A stretch of 64,000 nt of DNA from Pachypanchax playfairii. Its lineage: Eukaryota > Chordata > Actinopteri > Cyprinodontiformes > Aplocheilidae. This document shows, piece by piece, positions 12,901 through 25,115 of this stretch. The stretch covers positions 2,459,896 to 2,523,895 of the forward strand of contig SSNP01000007.1 in assembly GCA_006937955.1 (NCBI GenBank), given 5' to 3'. Both the position numbers and the translations under genes were made by a program. The notes under the pieces are model-generated. The model saw only the letters and a list, made by a program, of their open reading frames with translations. It did not search any database and was not told the DNA's origin. The first letter of the stretch is position 1, and the number at the start of each line of letters is the position of its first letter.

Positions 12901-14645
12901 TGTCTGTCTGAGCGCCGATGCTGCCCTGTCACCCACCCCACTGATCCCACCCCCAGCTGCTGCTGCTGCAGCAAGGGAGTCTCAGACAAGAGTCTGCACG
13001 CAAACAAGTGAGGGAGGAAGCTGTGGAGGAAATTTACAAATAATAATCTGCTAATCACGCCCAGCCTCTATTGATCAGTGTCAAGTCCTGCCTCCCACAT
13101 CAAACCTCCACAGTGTTTCGCTTGACAGACAGAAACAGTGTCACATCAAATGCTAATACTTTAATGTTAGAGATGAAATTATTGAAAGTATTTACACAAC
13201 ACTAATGGCACTTGTCAAATTTGAGCGGATGTTTGGAGTCAGCGCTTGTTAGTACCACAATGCTGCAGAAAGAATTCTGTTACTCTTTAGTTAGTCATCT
13301 AGAAAAGTACATTTTTGGATTTTATGAAAAGTGAAACAACATAAATAAATAAATTCCAAACAGTTGTCGCAGATTTAACTGGCATTTTCACAGGAACAAA
13401 ATCTCTCTTATAAACTTCAGTTTATTTTTTCTTTTTTTTCCCAGTAAATTCAGTGAACATGCCTGTCTATCATCTGACCATCCATCCTTCTAATTCATTT
13501 ATCTGTCAAGTTTTCTTTTTAGTTTTTGGTTCTGTTCATGATTCTTTGAAGAATATCTTAAAAATTCCTGTTGTGTAATTTTTTCACAAATCCAACTTGA
13601 ACAATTATTACATATAATGGACAAATTATAAAACAGATCCCTGTTATAATGAGTTTTGGCATCTTTTAAAGACACATGGAGCAGATCTGGATGTGACGTG
13701 CCGCAGTTCAAGAGGTTTTTTTCTCCATTGCTGTCGTCACTTTTCAACTGTTTGATTTTTATAGTCAATAAGCTGGTAGAGCACATTTCAGCCCCGTTAA
13801 ACTGAATAAAAAATGATGACAACGATGGTTATAATTATATATGTTTAAAAAAATTGATATTAAATTAAATATCTGATACATTTGGAAAAGCTTTTTTTTC
13901 CCTATAAAGTAATTTCTGTCATGATGTTCTAAACTGCTGATTTTTGACAGACATATGATCAGGATTTCTTTGTTATTGAACTTTGTGCACATATTTCTAC
14001 CATTAATCTTTGTGCATTTTGACAAAGAATGTGAGACAAATTGAGCAGAGACATTGTTGTTGTTTTGTTTGTTTTGTTTGCTGAACATACTCATATTTCA
14101 CATCACTTTTGGGGGTCAAATGTATTAGGAAGTTGCTGTTAATAATTGTAATTTTGCAGGAGTCTGTTTTTCACAGTTTGCTATGAAACCTGAGTCTAAC
14201 TGTCAGAAGAAAGTAGCATGAAGGAACAAAAATACACCTAATTTAGTTCTGTGTTGCTTTAGGAAAGGACAAAAAAAGAAAAGGCTGATAAAAGTCAGAA
14301 AACGAAAGCAAAGAACAGGTCAGATTGGAAGGTGCCGAAAGGAGTTGGCATGATGCACCACAGAGGGACAAGGTGCTTCTGCCAGACTTTGTAAAGAACA
14401 CAAACACACACACACACATGCACCATCTGTTACACAGTTCGGGGGACAGACATTTACTTCACATGACTCAGATGGAAACGTATCCAGAAACAATGTGCTG
14501 TTAAAAGGCAAAGCGCACAATTTGTTACTAAAACACTTTTCAGCCAAAGGGGCACAAAAAATTAACTCCATGAACAAATATAAAACACAGAAGAAGGTTA
14601 AATCTGTGTGTAGAATAACAGCTTTGTATATGATAATTTGTTTTT
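9978..14645. other. Intergenic AT-rich DNA
   Basis: No gene can be supported. The open frames here (for example minus 13499-14094 and plus 11838-12122) are lysine/asparagine/isoleucine-rich, as expected from AT-rich DNA, and match no family I recognise. Several A/T homopolymers occur (11101-11150). A short CA tract lies at 14405-14418. The block at about 12290-12510 has balanced composition and might be regulatory. Confidence 0.5.
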
Positions 14646-14980
14646 NNNNNNNNNNNNNNNNNNNNNNNNNNNNNNNNNNNNNNNNNNNNNNNNNNNNNNN
14701 NNNNNNNNNNNNNNNNNNNNNNNNNNNNNNNNNNNNNNNNNNNNNNNNNNNNNNNNNNNNNNNNNNNNNNNNNNNNNNNNNNNNNNNNNNNNNNNNNNNN
14801 NNNNNNNNNNNNNNNNNNNNNNNNNNNNNNNNNNNNNNNNNNNNNNNNNNNNNNNNNNNNNNNNNNNNNNNNNNNNNNNNNNNNNNNNNNNNNNNNNNNN
14901 NNNNNNNNNNNNNNNNNNNNNNNNNNNNNNNNNNNNNNNNNNNNNNNNNNNNNNNNNNNNNNNNNNNNNNNNNNNNNNNN
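14646..14980. other. Assembly gap (335 N)
   Basis: Continuous run of undetermined bases. Five open frames appear to cross it only because N does not encode a stop. Confidence 0.99.
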
Positions 14981-15754
14981 GAACTTGTGTGCACGTGTCA
15001 TCGGGGTGGGTTGTGTTTTGCTTCAGATAGAGTTCTGGGTCGGGACTTGGAGGTTGGAGCGTATGGAGACGTCTGCCTGTGTCGGACAAATCACTTGCCT
15101 TCTGCCAGGGTCGAGGTTTAGTTAAGGTCAGAGGTCACCAACAACAGCGGGTGTCTTATGAGGCCTAGGTGCTGCGTCTGTTACGTCTGCTGCGCCGCAG
15201 ACACAAAGAAGCACACATGCACTTGCTCGCTTGCTGAGGTGCTCGCTCACACAAAGCTTTGCAGGCCTTATCAGGCGGGTGCAAGCGCACGGCAACTGCC
15301 AGACGTCTCCTCCTGATGTAATGCTCATGTTTAAACTGCTGCTGATTCGGCCTGATCCCCATATCTAATGGACACCCCACCAACACACACACACACACTC
15401 TAACCTCTACCCCCACTGCACATAAACACACTGTCACATTTACCGACTGTCCCTCTTTCTTCTTCTTCTCCTCAATTTTTGGGAAATGATTCAATGATAG
15501 GATGGGCTTGTGCACCCCTGCCCCCCATGTTTTAGCTCACCCCTCCTCCTCGCTGAGCCACCAGCTGAGCCTGCTGATGGTGGAGGCTGTGTCGGGGTTG
15601 AGGTCTGCTTGTGGGTGAGGGGGATTGAGTAGAAGGATTTGGGGGTTGCTGGGGATGAATGAGGCCGTCTGATTGTGTGACGCGTGCCAGGGTGAATCCT
15701 GCTCCTGCTGCTTTTGATTCATAATGCCCCCCCACTCTTTAAAAACACAAGCAT

Positions 15755-15755
<1 letters not shown>

Positions 15756-15811
<56 letters not shown>
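15756..15811. repeat. (CA)n microsatellite
   Basis: Fifty-six bases of CA interrupted by a single T at 15786. Confidence 0.95.
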
Positions 15812-15814
<3 letters not shown>

Positions 15815-16395
15815 CCCTCTTATCTCACTTAATCCGTCCATTCGAATAAGAGACAAACTCTCTTGACAAACATGGCGCCCTCCATGTAAGGACACACAAA
15901 TATGCACGACATACTAGAGCCGCTCATCCCTCACCCTGATTGGCTAGGACCAGAAGAGGGAGACAGGAGGGGGAGAATTAGGGTCACATGGTGTGCACTG
16001 CTGTAATCCTTTACTGAACCCAAGGACAGGTCAGCCGCCACCGGCAGCAGCGGCAGCCGTCACCTCCGACAGGAGAGGCATGAAAGGAGGGGGAAGGTGC
16101 TGCGTTTGGGTAGCGGCTCATGATCATGTTTTAATAAGAAGATCACACAAACACGCGGTGTCGTAGCCTCGGCTGCTCTCATCGACAGAGCAGGAAACAT
16201 CACGCTGGATGTCAGCGCGTGTTGACACAAATTCTGTGCGATTTGACTGATATTTGCAGCAGCAGGAACAGAATACAGTAGTACAGTATGAGGTGTTGTT
16301 TCTCAGAGGAGGCTGAGGTGACAGACCGCTGTGCCTCTCACTCCAGTGATTTCGCCTGCCGCCTGCTGCCTCATATATTCACAGCTCTACAGGCA

Positions 16396-16409
16396 GTTGC
16401 CATGGAAAC
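16396..16409. promoter_or_regulatory. Perfect-consensus RFX X-box (GTTGCCATGGAAAC)
   Basis: GTTGCCATGGAAAC matches the 14-base X-box pattern GTTNCCATGGNAAC recognised by RFX winged-helix factors. RFX proteins drive ciliary genes and, in neurons, other targets. Whether it is used here is unknown because no gene lies close by. Confidence 0.4.
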
Positions 16410-17940
16410 AGGAGAAGAGGGTGTACTTCTGTGTGTGAAATGTTTATGTGTATGTTGAGGGACATGGAGCTACCAGACTGGGTACAGCTCTCATCTATTT
16501 GACTCGTTTCATTTTCTCTAATAAACAAAACGTGTTTGAGTTTTGTTTTTGTGTTGTTTGTGCTGTTTTCGTCAAGCGCTCCGTTCCCGTCTCTTCACCT
16601 GAGGGATGAAGGATTAGCTGATTAGTGAGAGATTATCTGGAGGTGAATCCCCTTGTTCTGCTAACGACTCAGCAGCGGTTTACACATACGTATGCTAAAA
16701 GTTGCTGCTCTCGTTTCCCAACTCCATCGGTATCTGTCTCACTCCTGAACAAACTGAAAGGCCCCGAGGATTTAACTCTGTAAAACAGTTCAAACGAGTC
16801 TGCACGATGGATCTGACCCATATACACATTTGCTATGGCACATACTGTGTATGTATATGTCTGTTTATGAGCTGCTTCCTTAAATTAACAGACTCAGTGC
16901 AAACAGAAGCATGACCAGTTTTAATAACAGTGTTAATTGGTGGGAGACAAAAGGGGCTCGTTTAGGTGCAATGAGGCAATGAGCACAGTGGCACTGTGGA
17001 CTTTGCACTCTGGTTTGCATCATTAAGTCCACGTACATAAGTGTGTACTAATATAGACTCTGTGTGCACATACATAAAATAAAGAGTGTGGTCTACAAGT
17101 GCACGAGGGGAAACCCTGAGAACAAGGCAGAAATTTTCAGTTATTGTTGTCATTTATTCAGTCTGTCTGTTCTCATTAACAAATTACCAACACGCTGTCG
17201 TTCCACACGCACCGCTGTTGTAGAATCACCCGAGAGCAGAGGAGGACTGAAGAAAGCAAAGAGAAAAAATAAATAAATCAGTGGGACTGCAGTGGAAAAC
17301 ATTGCACAATCCAATCAATATTTTCTAGTCACAGTCAGAGTCGTTCTCTGGAATAAAACAGGCTTGATGAAGCACATGAAAAATCACAGCCAAACTCTTA
17401 CAAATACTTGTGAAAATCCCTTTCAGGGAAGTTAGTATGCTCAGGGTAATAGGGTGTCAGTCTATCTGCTTATCTCAGCATTCACATTTGATGACTTTGA
17501 TAATTGAGCTTTTGTTTAGGACCTCCCTCCTCCTTCCTGCTGCCTCTTGCCTCCTCCCACTCCTTCCATCCTCACATCCCTTGGTGCTGTTATTGCTGTG
17601 ATATTTTTCTCTTCTCCATCCCAGAAGTAATTTGGCTTGTGAAATTGCACCTTTTCCCTCAACCCCCCCCCCCTTCGGAGTGCTTCTCTTCGATTTCCTG
17701 TCTGGGTGGCTGCAATCACTCACGTCTTGTCCTTGGTCCACGACCTTGGCGGCCAACATCGACTCCAATCCATCGTCATGGAGATGACCCACATCTATCA
17801 CCATGGAGACAACCTTTGAACGCTGGTGTGCCACACCCACCCTGAGGACTCAGCAGCCTCACTGCTGCTGGTGAACACATGCTTTAAAACACACATCGAC
17901 TCAAACTCTCAGCGCAGAAGCGTTTTATTCATTTAATTTG

Positions 17941-17951
17941 AAGATGGCGGC
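17941..17951 (+). promoter_or_regulatory. YY1-type site overlapping an ATG
   Basis: AAGATGGCGGC is an exact YY1 consensus. The ATG at 17944 opens a 36-codon frame ending with TAA at 18052-18054 (MAAFSKIWYSCELPP at its start). No domain is recognised and the frame is too short to call a gene. Confidence 0.3.
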
Positions 17952-19371
17952 TTTTTCAAAGATTTGGTATTCCTGTGAGCTTCCTCCTCGTTGTGAGAGG
18001 GCTGAAAGTCAAACAAGGTTGATGTTGTGGAATTCAGATACAACTTTCTCTTAAACTGAGCAGCACACAAGCGGATCTTTTAGATGTTTCAGTCAAGCTG
18101 ATACGTTGTGTCTAAAGAAATGCACAATAAGGTGAATGTAAGAGAAGCAGACAGGAGAACCTTGGCAAGAGACACGGATATAAAAAAACAGAACCGCAGC
18201 TTCTTGATCAGCTTGATTAATTTCTCGAAATGCAGCGCCCTTTTCAATCTATTTAAAGATGTTCACATCAAGAAAAATAACAAAAAAAAAAAAAGAGGCA
18301 AAAACGGAGATAATCAGCATAATCGTCCTTTGTTTTCACACCTTCATCAGCGACACTGTTCTTGTTAAATGTTTCAAACAGTAACTGTTATCCCTCCTCT
18401 TCAAATTGTCAGTTTATACTACATTTCCTTTTGCAGTGTTGTTAATTTAAAATGCTCCAAAACTGCTGCTGAAATTCACCAGAATGCTTACTGGTGTAAT
18501 CTATCCAGTTTAAAAGCAACCATTTCTTCTTTTTTGTCCTAGTAGAATACTTTTATGTTTGGCTTTTCATTATCAGGTCTATGTCACGGGCTCTTCCTAG
18601 ATGCCACCATTGTCCTGCATGTGTTTAAGAGCTCTGCCAAACAGACTTCCTCCATCTCAATTGCTGAAAGCCAAGTCAGTCTCATGGCATGTGTGCATCT
18701 TTCATTCCCTCCTATTTAACGCTAAACCCCAGAGAAAAGACGAGCTGGCAGCCACAGTGAGCAGAAGAGTTGGGAAACAGGATGAAAGGAAGGAGAGGTG
18801 CGGGAGAACTAAAAATAACCCACCACCCCTCTATTTACACCCCCCCCTCGTCCACACTTGGTCCCACCCTCCGCAGAAAGAGAGGGAAAAATCTGTGGAC
18901 CCCAGTTGGAATTGCCAGTTCCACTCAAGCGTGCTCTCATGCAAATGTTGCTGTGTCTGTGTCAACGGTTGCCGTGTTAACAGGCGGATGGGGGTGGCGG
19001 CAAAGCGTTGCTTCCCGGGCCCTCCTTACTGCCACATCATTTGTTTAAGTCATCCAAACAAAAGCCAGGGGAGAGAGAGACATGATTGGTAAAATATGCC
19101 TGTGTGGGACCACTGCAGTGGAATAATGATTGCAGCATTACTCCCGCGTGTGCCAGGGGCTGTGTGGCCATTTCATGCCCGCACGGCGTGAGTGTAAGAG
19201 ATGTTTATTCATGAGAGAAAGGAAGAAAAGGAAAAGATGGTAATAAAAGATGATGGTTATATGGCAGCCAGTGATATTATTCCTCTGTGGTGACTTTGGA
19301 CCTGCATTGGAGGAAAGTGCAGGATCTTTTTTTTTGTTGTTTATTGACTTCCTGTTAACTTTAGTGAACAC

Positions 19372-19750
19372 TCATACATCCAACTATCCATCTATTTTCT
19401 TAATCCACTTGATGTTGTGTGGAATTTATCTCCAGCTGTCATTAGGCCAGAGGCTGAGTTAGACCCTGAACAGGTCACCAGTCCATCACAGGGTCCCAAA
19501 CAAGCACACACACTCACACCCAGAGCCTCATTAGAATCAGACTGTGGAAGGAAACTGTTGCACCTGGAGAAAACCCACACCAGGCCCAGACTAGGTGTTC
19601 AACCAGGGTTAAAGCCTGTTAAAGCCACTGAACTGTGACTGTTAGTGACAAACTGAAAACAGGGAGTTTCCAAAATGTCCCAAAACATTTGCAAAAATTC
19701 CAACACTTTTGTGTCCCTGGAATTTTGGGCAAGTTAAAAAAATTCACAAT
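19372..19750 (-). mobile_element. Interspersed repeat, minus orientation, related to 52,690-53,152
   Basis: The reverse complement of this segment aligns by eye, at clearly high similarity, with about 52,690-53,033. It includes TGGTTGAACACCTAGTCTGG, GGTTTTCTCCAGGT, CTAATGAGGCTCTGGGTGTG and GGACTGGTGACCTGTTCAGG. Its tail ends in a degenerate ATAGATGGATAG stretch instead of a long (GGAT)n array. Phrases such as TTTTCTCCAGGTRCAACAG and GACTGGTGACCTGTTCAGG are typical of widespread teleost interspersed repeats with ATGG-type tails. I cannot name the family. No coding region is retained, so it is non-autonomous or a 3' fragment. Confidence 0.7.
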
Positions 19751-21241
19751 ACAATTTTTTCTCAAAACAGTCATAGATTCATCGCAGGCATCTCGAACCC
19801 ATCTGAGATTCAATGAAAGTACTAGAAACGGGAAAAGACTGAGTTAAATCAGATATTCTGAGTGCAACAAAATTCCAACTGAAATAAGTATAATTAAGTT
19901 AAAACCTAATTAACCTGATTTATGACTAAAATGCAACCAAAATATTTGAAGCATTCACACTAGTGTCACAGTTTTTTTCATAGTTGTCACACACAGTTCT
20001 CAAAACGATAGCAAGAACTAACCCAGTAGGATTGAAACGGAAAACGTTTTCTTCCAATTTAATGTCTCAAACAGTCGCAGTCCAGTGACATACGTCACAG
20101 TGCAACCCTCATGCAGAATATAATACAATGAAAATTCACGATAACTCTTTAAAATGCTTTTAATTTGACATCAGTTGAACAGTAAAGTAGTTCTCCCATG
20201 ACAAACTGAAGTAACATACATGTTTCAGAAGCAACTCTGGTACAAAAAAAATCTAAATATTCAGCAAAGAATCCTGCAACATTAAATTTAAATTATTTCT
20301 TTATGGCAGGTTTAAATATCGACTTCCTAAAGTATGATAAAAAAAATGTCCCAAATGAGAGACGATTCTGAAGAGTTTGTAGCAACAGGATAAATGATAT
20401 ATTGGTCATCCCTGCAGACTGCTATTGATAGCTAAAAGTGATGGTTTCACACTCTACACTGCTCATCTGTCGGGTTTGCTGCTTGATCTCGCTTTTCTTT
20501 TCCATTTCCAGCCGAGCTAATTACAACATGGAGAGAATAGTTTCACCCAGATGATGAAAGACAGACTTATGTGTGTTTGTTTTATGCTTCAGTGGTGGAA
20601 TGCAACACTGCAAATAAACACACACACAATAATCCCTCTGCCACACACACATACACACGAGCTCTTGTGATTGGCAGCAGGGCTCAATTAGAGACCTGCC
20701 TTGTGTGTGCCCATCAAGGCATGCTTTCACATAAATCTATCAGTCATCCACATATGCATGATGACATGCATATTTTAGGCTTCCCTGTCTGTATTCTTTC
20801 TCTCATCACTTCTCTTCCTCTGCTCCTCCTCTTGCATGTCCTCCTCCCTCACACTCCCCCTCCATCATCCTCAGTCTGAGAGCTGACATCTACCTTTTCC
20901 CTTAATGCTCCTCAACCCTAAACTCGTCCCAAAAATGTTTCACTCCCTACCTGAACAGCGACTGTGCAATAAGCAGAAATAAAATCATCTACCTAAAATA
21001 ATAAATATTCCATGTGTTTGAAAGATCAAGACCATAAAACAATGGGATGTCTGTCTTTTTGATACACAGGAGAAAGATAATAACCTTCCTTTCACAGCAT
21101 AATCTCCAAAAACAAATGCGTATTCATAGAAAAGTGTATGACTAATGGCTCCCACTTTCAAAATCTTACCCTGAATTTCAAAAATCAATATAACCACCAA
21201 GTCAAAAATAATCTGAAACAAGCAAAGGTCAGCCTGGTGGG

Positions 21242-21244
<3 letters not shown>

Positions 21245-21274
<30 letters not shown>
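21245..21274. repeat. (GT)n microsatellite
   Basis: Thirty-base GT tract. Confidence 0.95.
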
Positions 21275-21275
<1 letters not shown>

Positions 21276-21923
21276 CACTGAGTCATTATATTTCCCCCCC
21301 TTTGAACGCATCTGCAGGCCCAGTGCCACATTTAACCAGTCAGCTGTGAAATGTAAAGAAGGCCAGATGAGGAGAAAACTACATTTAAGTGGAGCGGAAA
21401 TAACCCTGCATCTCTTATTCACAGTGTTCTTGTTTGCACCCCCCTCGGCGTCAGCGGGACCATTTTCACCGTGTTGCAGTTTTCTGTTTCTGCTCTGAGT
21501 CTTTGATGTCAAACGCACCTCGTGTGGCTCTTCTGCGGATAAAAAACAAAACAAAAAAAATAAAATAAAACTGTTGCAGAAATTTTGACTCCATATCTTG
21601 AAATATTGCAGAAATTGTCGCCTCTTTGAGACAAACGTTTGGATGATGCACAAACGTGTGTTGTTGGTTTTTTTGTATGAATCCTGCATGCAATTTCTTT
21701 TTTCCTGTTTGGAGCTGAATGCAAGCATAAGCATGTGTGTGTGTGAGTGTCAAGACCTATAGGGTATGCTAATTCACACGAGAGGCCAAACTAGTTATCA
21801 GCATTGAACATGCGCCGCTGTCAGTGTGCTAGTCTTTGTCTGAGGACGATGCTGTTCTGTAATGAGAGAGACTCTGTCGCCTCCGTGTGAGCTGTGGAGG
21901 GAGAGGAAAAAACACACCGACCA

Positions 21924-21950
21924 ACACACACACACACACACACACACACA
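21924..21950. repeat. (CA)n microsatellite
   Basis: Twenty-seven-base CA tract. Confidence 0.93.
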
Positions 21951-23646
21951 ATCATGTGTTCTGCTTCCTGAACTGACCTCATCAAATTCAGTGAGAATTA
22001 CAGATCAGTACTTGTTTTATTATATAGTATTCTTACACCTTTATTTCCCTTTTTTAACCTCTCTGCAGCTTTCCAGAGATACACTTTAATGCCACTTCAA
22101 GGTGACATTACAATTTGTAATTTTGAGCAATACCCGTATTTTTGATATGCATTGCAGTACACCCAGCCTTTACAACACTTTTCATGGATTATTTACATTT
22201 TTACAGGTTATTTAAAGTTATAAACCTCGTCTCATTTTTGTTCACTCGTTATCTTAAAAATGGACGTGTCAATGTGCATAAAAAGGAAAGGAGGACATCA
22301 TTATACACGCATGTCACCGTGATGAATAGGCTGATGGAAATCTCTGACAGCGATGATACCTTGGCTTGTGGGTAAAAGAGAGAAAGAGGATGAGCAAGAG
22401 GACGCACAGCGACATAGAAAAGGAGGAAGAGCAAGGGGAAGGGTGAGGAGCACCCAACTTTGTGCCACATACACCAGCCATTCATATCCGACCTTGTAAT
22501 CAAAGAGAGTTGAAAAGCAATTAACTGGGACAATTATAGCAGTTAAAGGAGGCTGAATGGTTGGCTAAGTAAAGCAGTGTGTCATTGAATGGAGATTAAT
22601 TGATGAGGGCCATATTTCAAGGGCTCTGTTTGGCCTCTAGAAGTTTTAAGTCGAACATGTTTTGTCACTGTCAGGGCACAGAAGACCATTCAGGGATTTT
22701 CCCCTTCCTCATTATCCACTCAAAACACTGGAGATACAAGAAACACCCCCCAAAACTGGATCATCTTCTCAGAAGCATATAGCTGCATTGCTGTGTATTA
22801 AAAAAAATCCAGAAAGCAGAATCATATTCACTTTTAGGGCTTAGATGACCTGAATTGTCCTATTTAATGGGTTTAAACTGTATTTTAAATTTGGAGGGAC
22901 ATAACATAAAACTGTAAAACTGCAGTAACATCCAATTTGTATCAAATATCAGCCTTTCAGCTGATCGATGAGGATTTCAGGACGAAGATAAAAACATGAA
23001 TCAGAAGGTTTTATACTCTGTGTGAAATATTAAACACCAAAACAATAAATAGGGAGTGATTTGGTTGCTGACGAAAGGTCAAAAATGATTGTAAAATGAA
23101 TATTATTTTATTTGTACACTCTCTTTATTCTTAGAGATAAACTGTATGAAACCAGATGGTTTGTAAGCCACATGCAGGTTTTCTTCAGTCCCCATGGAGA
23201 AACTCCTCCTCACGCTGCTTCCAGATTCCACACAACATGCATTACACGTGAATAATCCAATTTTATCACAGCATTCAAACACATCTGAGCCTGGTGCTCC
23301 TTCCCCATTTCATTTGCTGCTGAAGTATTCACCAGTTATCAATAATTCAGCAAGAGACAAGATGAAAGAGAATGATTGGGCTTGTTTTCGCTTTATGGTT
23401 GGACGATAGTCGGGCCAATTAAAAGCAGTCCGTCCAATTTTTGCTTCATTTTTTTGGGAATAATTAGCTTGTGTGTGTGTGTAATTTCTGTGTGTGCACG
23501 TGAACATACGTTGTGAATAAGAGCACAAAACACCCGGCTCCGTTTGTATCTATAGTTATCAGTGAAGGCCAGCGATGCTGCCGTTTCACTCGGCCTCACA
23601 CTCATTCAACGGTGAACTAAATAGCAGAGGGAGGCCTGTCATTCAC

Positions 23647-23648
<2 letters not shown>

Positions 23649-23684
<36 letters not shown>

Positions 23685-23970
23685 GTGTGTTTTGGTATCC
23701 TTATGGGGACCGTCCATTGACTTCCATTGATTTTAGTAACTAGATTTATACCTAACCCAAACCCTTTTACTAACCTTAACCATTACTGATCTATAACTAA
23801 CCCTAAGACTAACTAAAACTCTATTCACACCATACCTATAAACCTAACCCCTAACCCTAAAAAGGGGAGTCCCCCTCATGGGGACCAGGCTTCGGTCCCC
23901 ACAAGAACCCTCGGACCCCAGAAAGATAGTAAAAGTCAGGAAACTGGTCCTCAGGAGGTCAGAAATACAA

Positions 23971-24040
<70 letters not shown>

Positions 24041-24339
24041 GTGTGTTTTGGTATCCTTATGGGGACCGTCCATTGACTTCCATTGATTTTAGTAACTAGA
24101 TTTATACCTAACCCAAACCCTTTTACTAACCTTAACCATTACTGATCTATAACTAACCCTAAGACTAACTAAAACTCTATTCACACCATACCTATAAACC
24201 TAACCCCTAACCCTAAAAAGGGGAGTCCCCCTCATGGGGACCAGGCTTCGGTCCCCACAAGAACCCTCGGCCCCCAGAAAGATAGTAAAAGTCAGGAAAC
24301 TGGTCCCCAGGAGGTCAGAAATACAAACCCACACACACA

Positions 24340-24403
<64 letters not shown>

Positions 24404-24689
24404 GTATATTGTGCTATCCTTATGGGGACCGTCCATTGACTTCCATTGATTTTAGTAACTAGATTTATACCTAACCCAAACCCTTTTACTAACCTTAACC
24501 ATTACTGATCTATAACTAACCCTAAGACTAACTAAAACTCTATTCACACCATACCTATAAACCTAACCCCTAACCCTAAAAAGGGGAGTCCCCCTCATGG
24601 GGACCAGGCTTCGGTCCCCACAAGAACCCTCGGACCCCAGAAAGATAGTAAAAGTCAGGAAACTGGTCCTCAGGAGGTCAGAAATACAA

Positions 24690-24776
<87 letters not shown>

Positions 24777-25059
24777 TGTTTTGGTATCTTTATGGGGACC
24801 GTCCATTGACTTCCATTGATTTTAGTAACTAGAGTTATACCTAACCCAAACCCTTTTCCTAACCTTAACCATTACTGATCTATATCTAACCCTAAGACTA
24901 ACTAAAACTCTATTCACACCATACCTATAAACCTAACCCCTAACCCTAAAAAGGGGAGTCCCCCTCATGGGGACCAGGCTTCGGTCCCCACAAGAACCCT
25001 CGGACCCCAGAAAGATAGTAAAAGTCAGGAAACTGGTCCTCAGGAGGTCAGAAATACAA

Positions 25060-25114
<55 letters not shown>

Positions 25115-25115
25115 C
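23649..25115 (+). repeat. Four-unit compound satellite array with CA spacers
   Basis: Four nearly identical ~290-base bodies begin at about 23684, 24040, 24402 and 24774. Each is preceded and followed by a CA tract, with CA tracts at 23649-23683, 23974-24039, 24331-24401, 24693-24773 and about 25064-25115. The TATCC/TATCT landmark recurs at 23696, 24052, 24415 and 24785, giving periods of 356, 363 and 370 bases. CA length accounts for most of the change. Each body has degenerate CCTAAC-type repeats, then GGGGAGTCCCC, then the inverted repeat GGGGACC...GGTCCCC. Units 1-3 have TTTTACTAACC, while unit 4 has TTTTCCTAACC. Short frames reading MGTRLRSPQEP are repeat-encoded and not genes. Confidence 0.97.

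Larger units (their letters stand above)
14981..19371. other. Intergenic DNA, GC-richer than average
   Basis: No defensible coding region. The stretch contains an RFX-type palindrome (16396-16409), a long CA tract (15756-15811), a YY1-type site (17941-17951) and pyrimidine-rich stretches at 17520-17600. The 163-codon frame at 18601-19092 is arginine/proline/cysteine-rich, without domain signature, and is regarded as chance. Nothing resembling a tRNA or hairpin RNA was recognised. Confidence 0.45.
19751..23648. other. Intergenic DNA, no gene seen
   Basis: This stretch contains GT and CA tracts at 21245-21274 and 21924-21950. A 249-codon minus-strand frame at 20985-21734 is the longest in the window that does not run through Ns. 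However, it crosses a CA tract, has biased composition, shows no domain, and lacks any upstream promoter or splice context. The A-rich segment at 21540-21570 and the balanced block at 22490-22860 were examined without recognising a function. Confidence 0.45.

Noticed and set aside
14495..15121. Several long frames across the N gap
   Set aside because: They are open only because undetermined bases do not encode stops.
17475..17845. Frames of 113-121 codons on both strands
   Set aside because: Overlapping frames on opposite strands in a C/T-rich stretch with low complexity and no domain.
18601..19092. 163-codon plus-strand frame
   Set aside because: Arg/Pro/Cys-rich chance translation of GC-richer DNA with no recognised motif or promoter.
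20985..21734. 249-codon minus-strand open frame
   Set aside because: It crosses a CA tract (His-Thr repeats), has no recognisable domain, and has AT-rich chance-like composition. No promoter or splice sites were seen in support.
23844..25115. Repeated small proteins beginning MGTRLRSPQEP or rich in Val-Cys/Thr-His
   Set aside because: These are translations of the compound satellite and its CA tracts. Identical copies follow the repeat, not a gene family.
23649..25115. CRISPR-like array (regular repeats with variable spacers)
   Set aside because: The repeated parts are ~290 bases, the spacers are CA dinucleotides, and the DNA is vertebrate.
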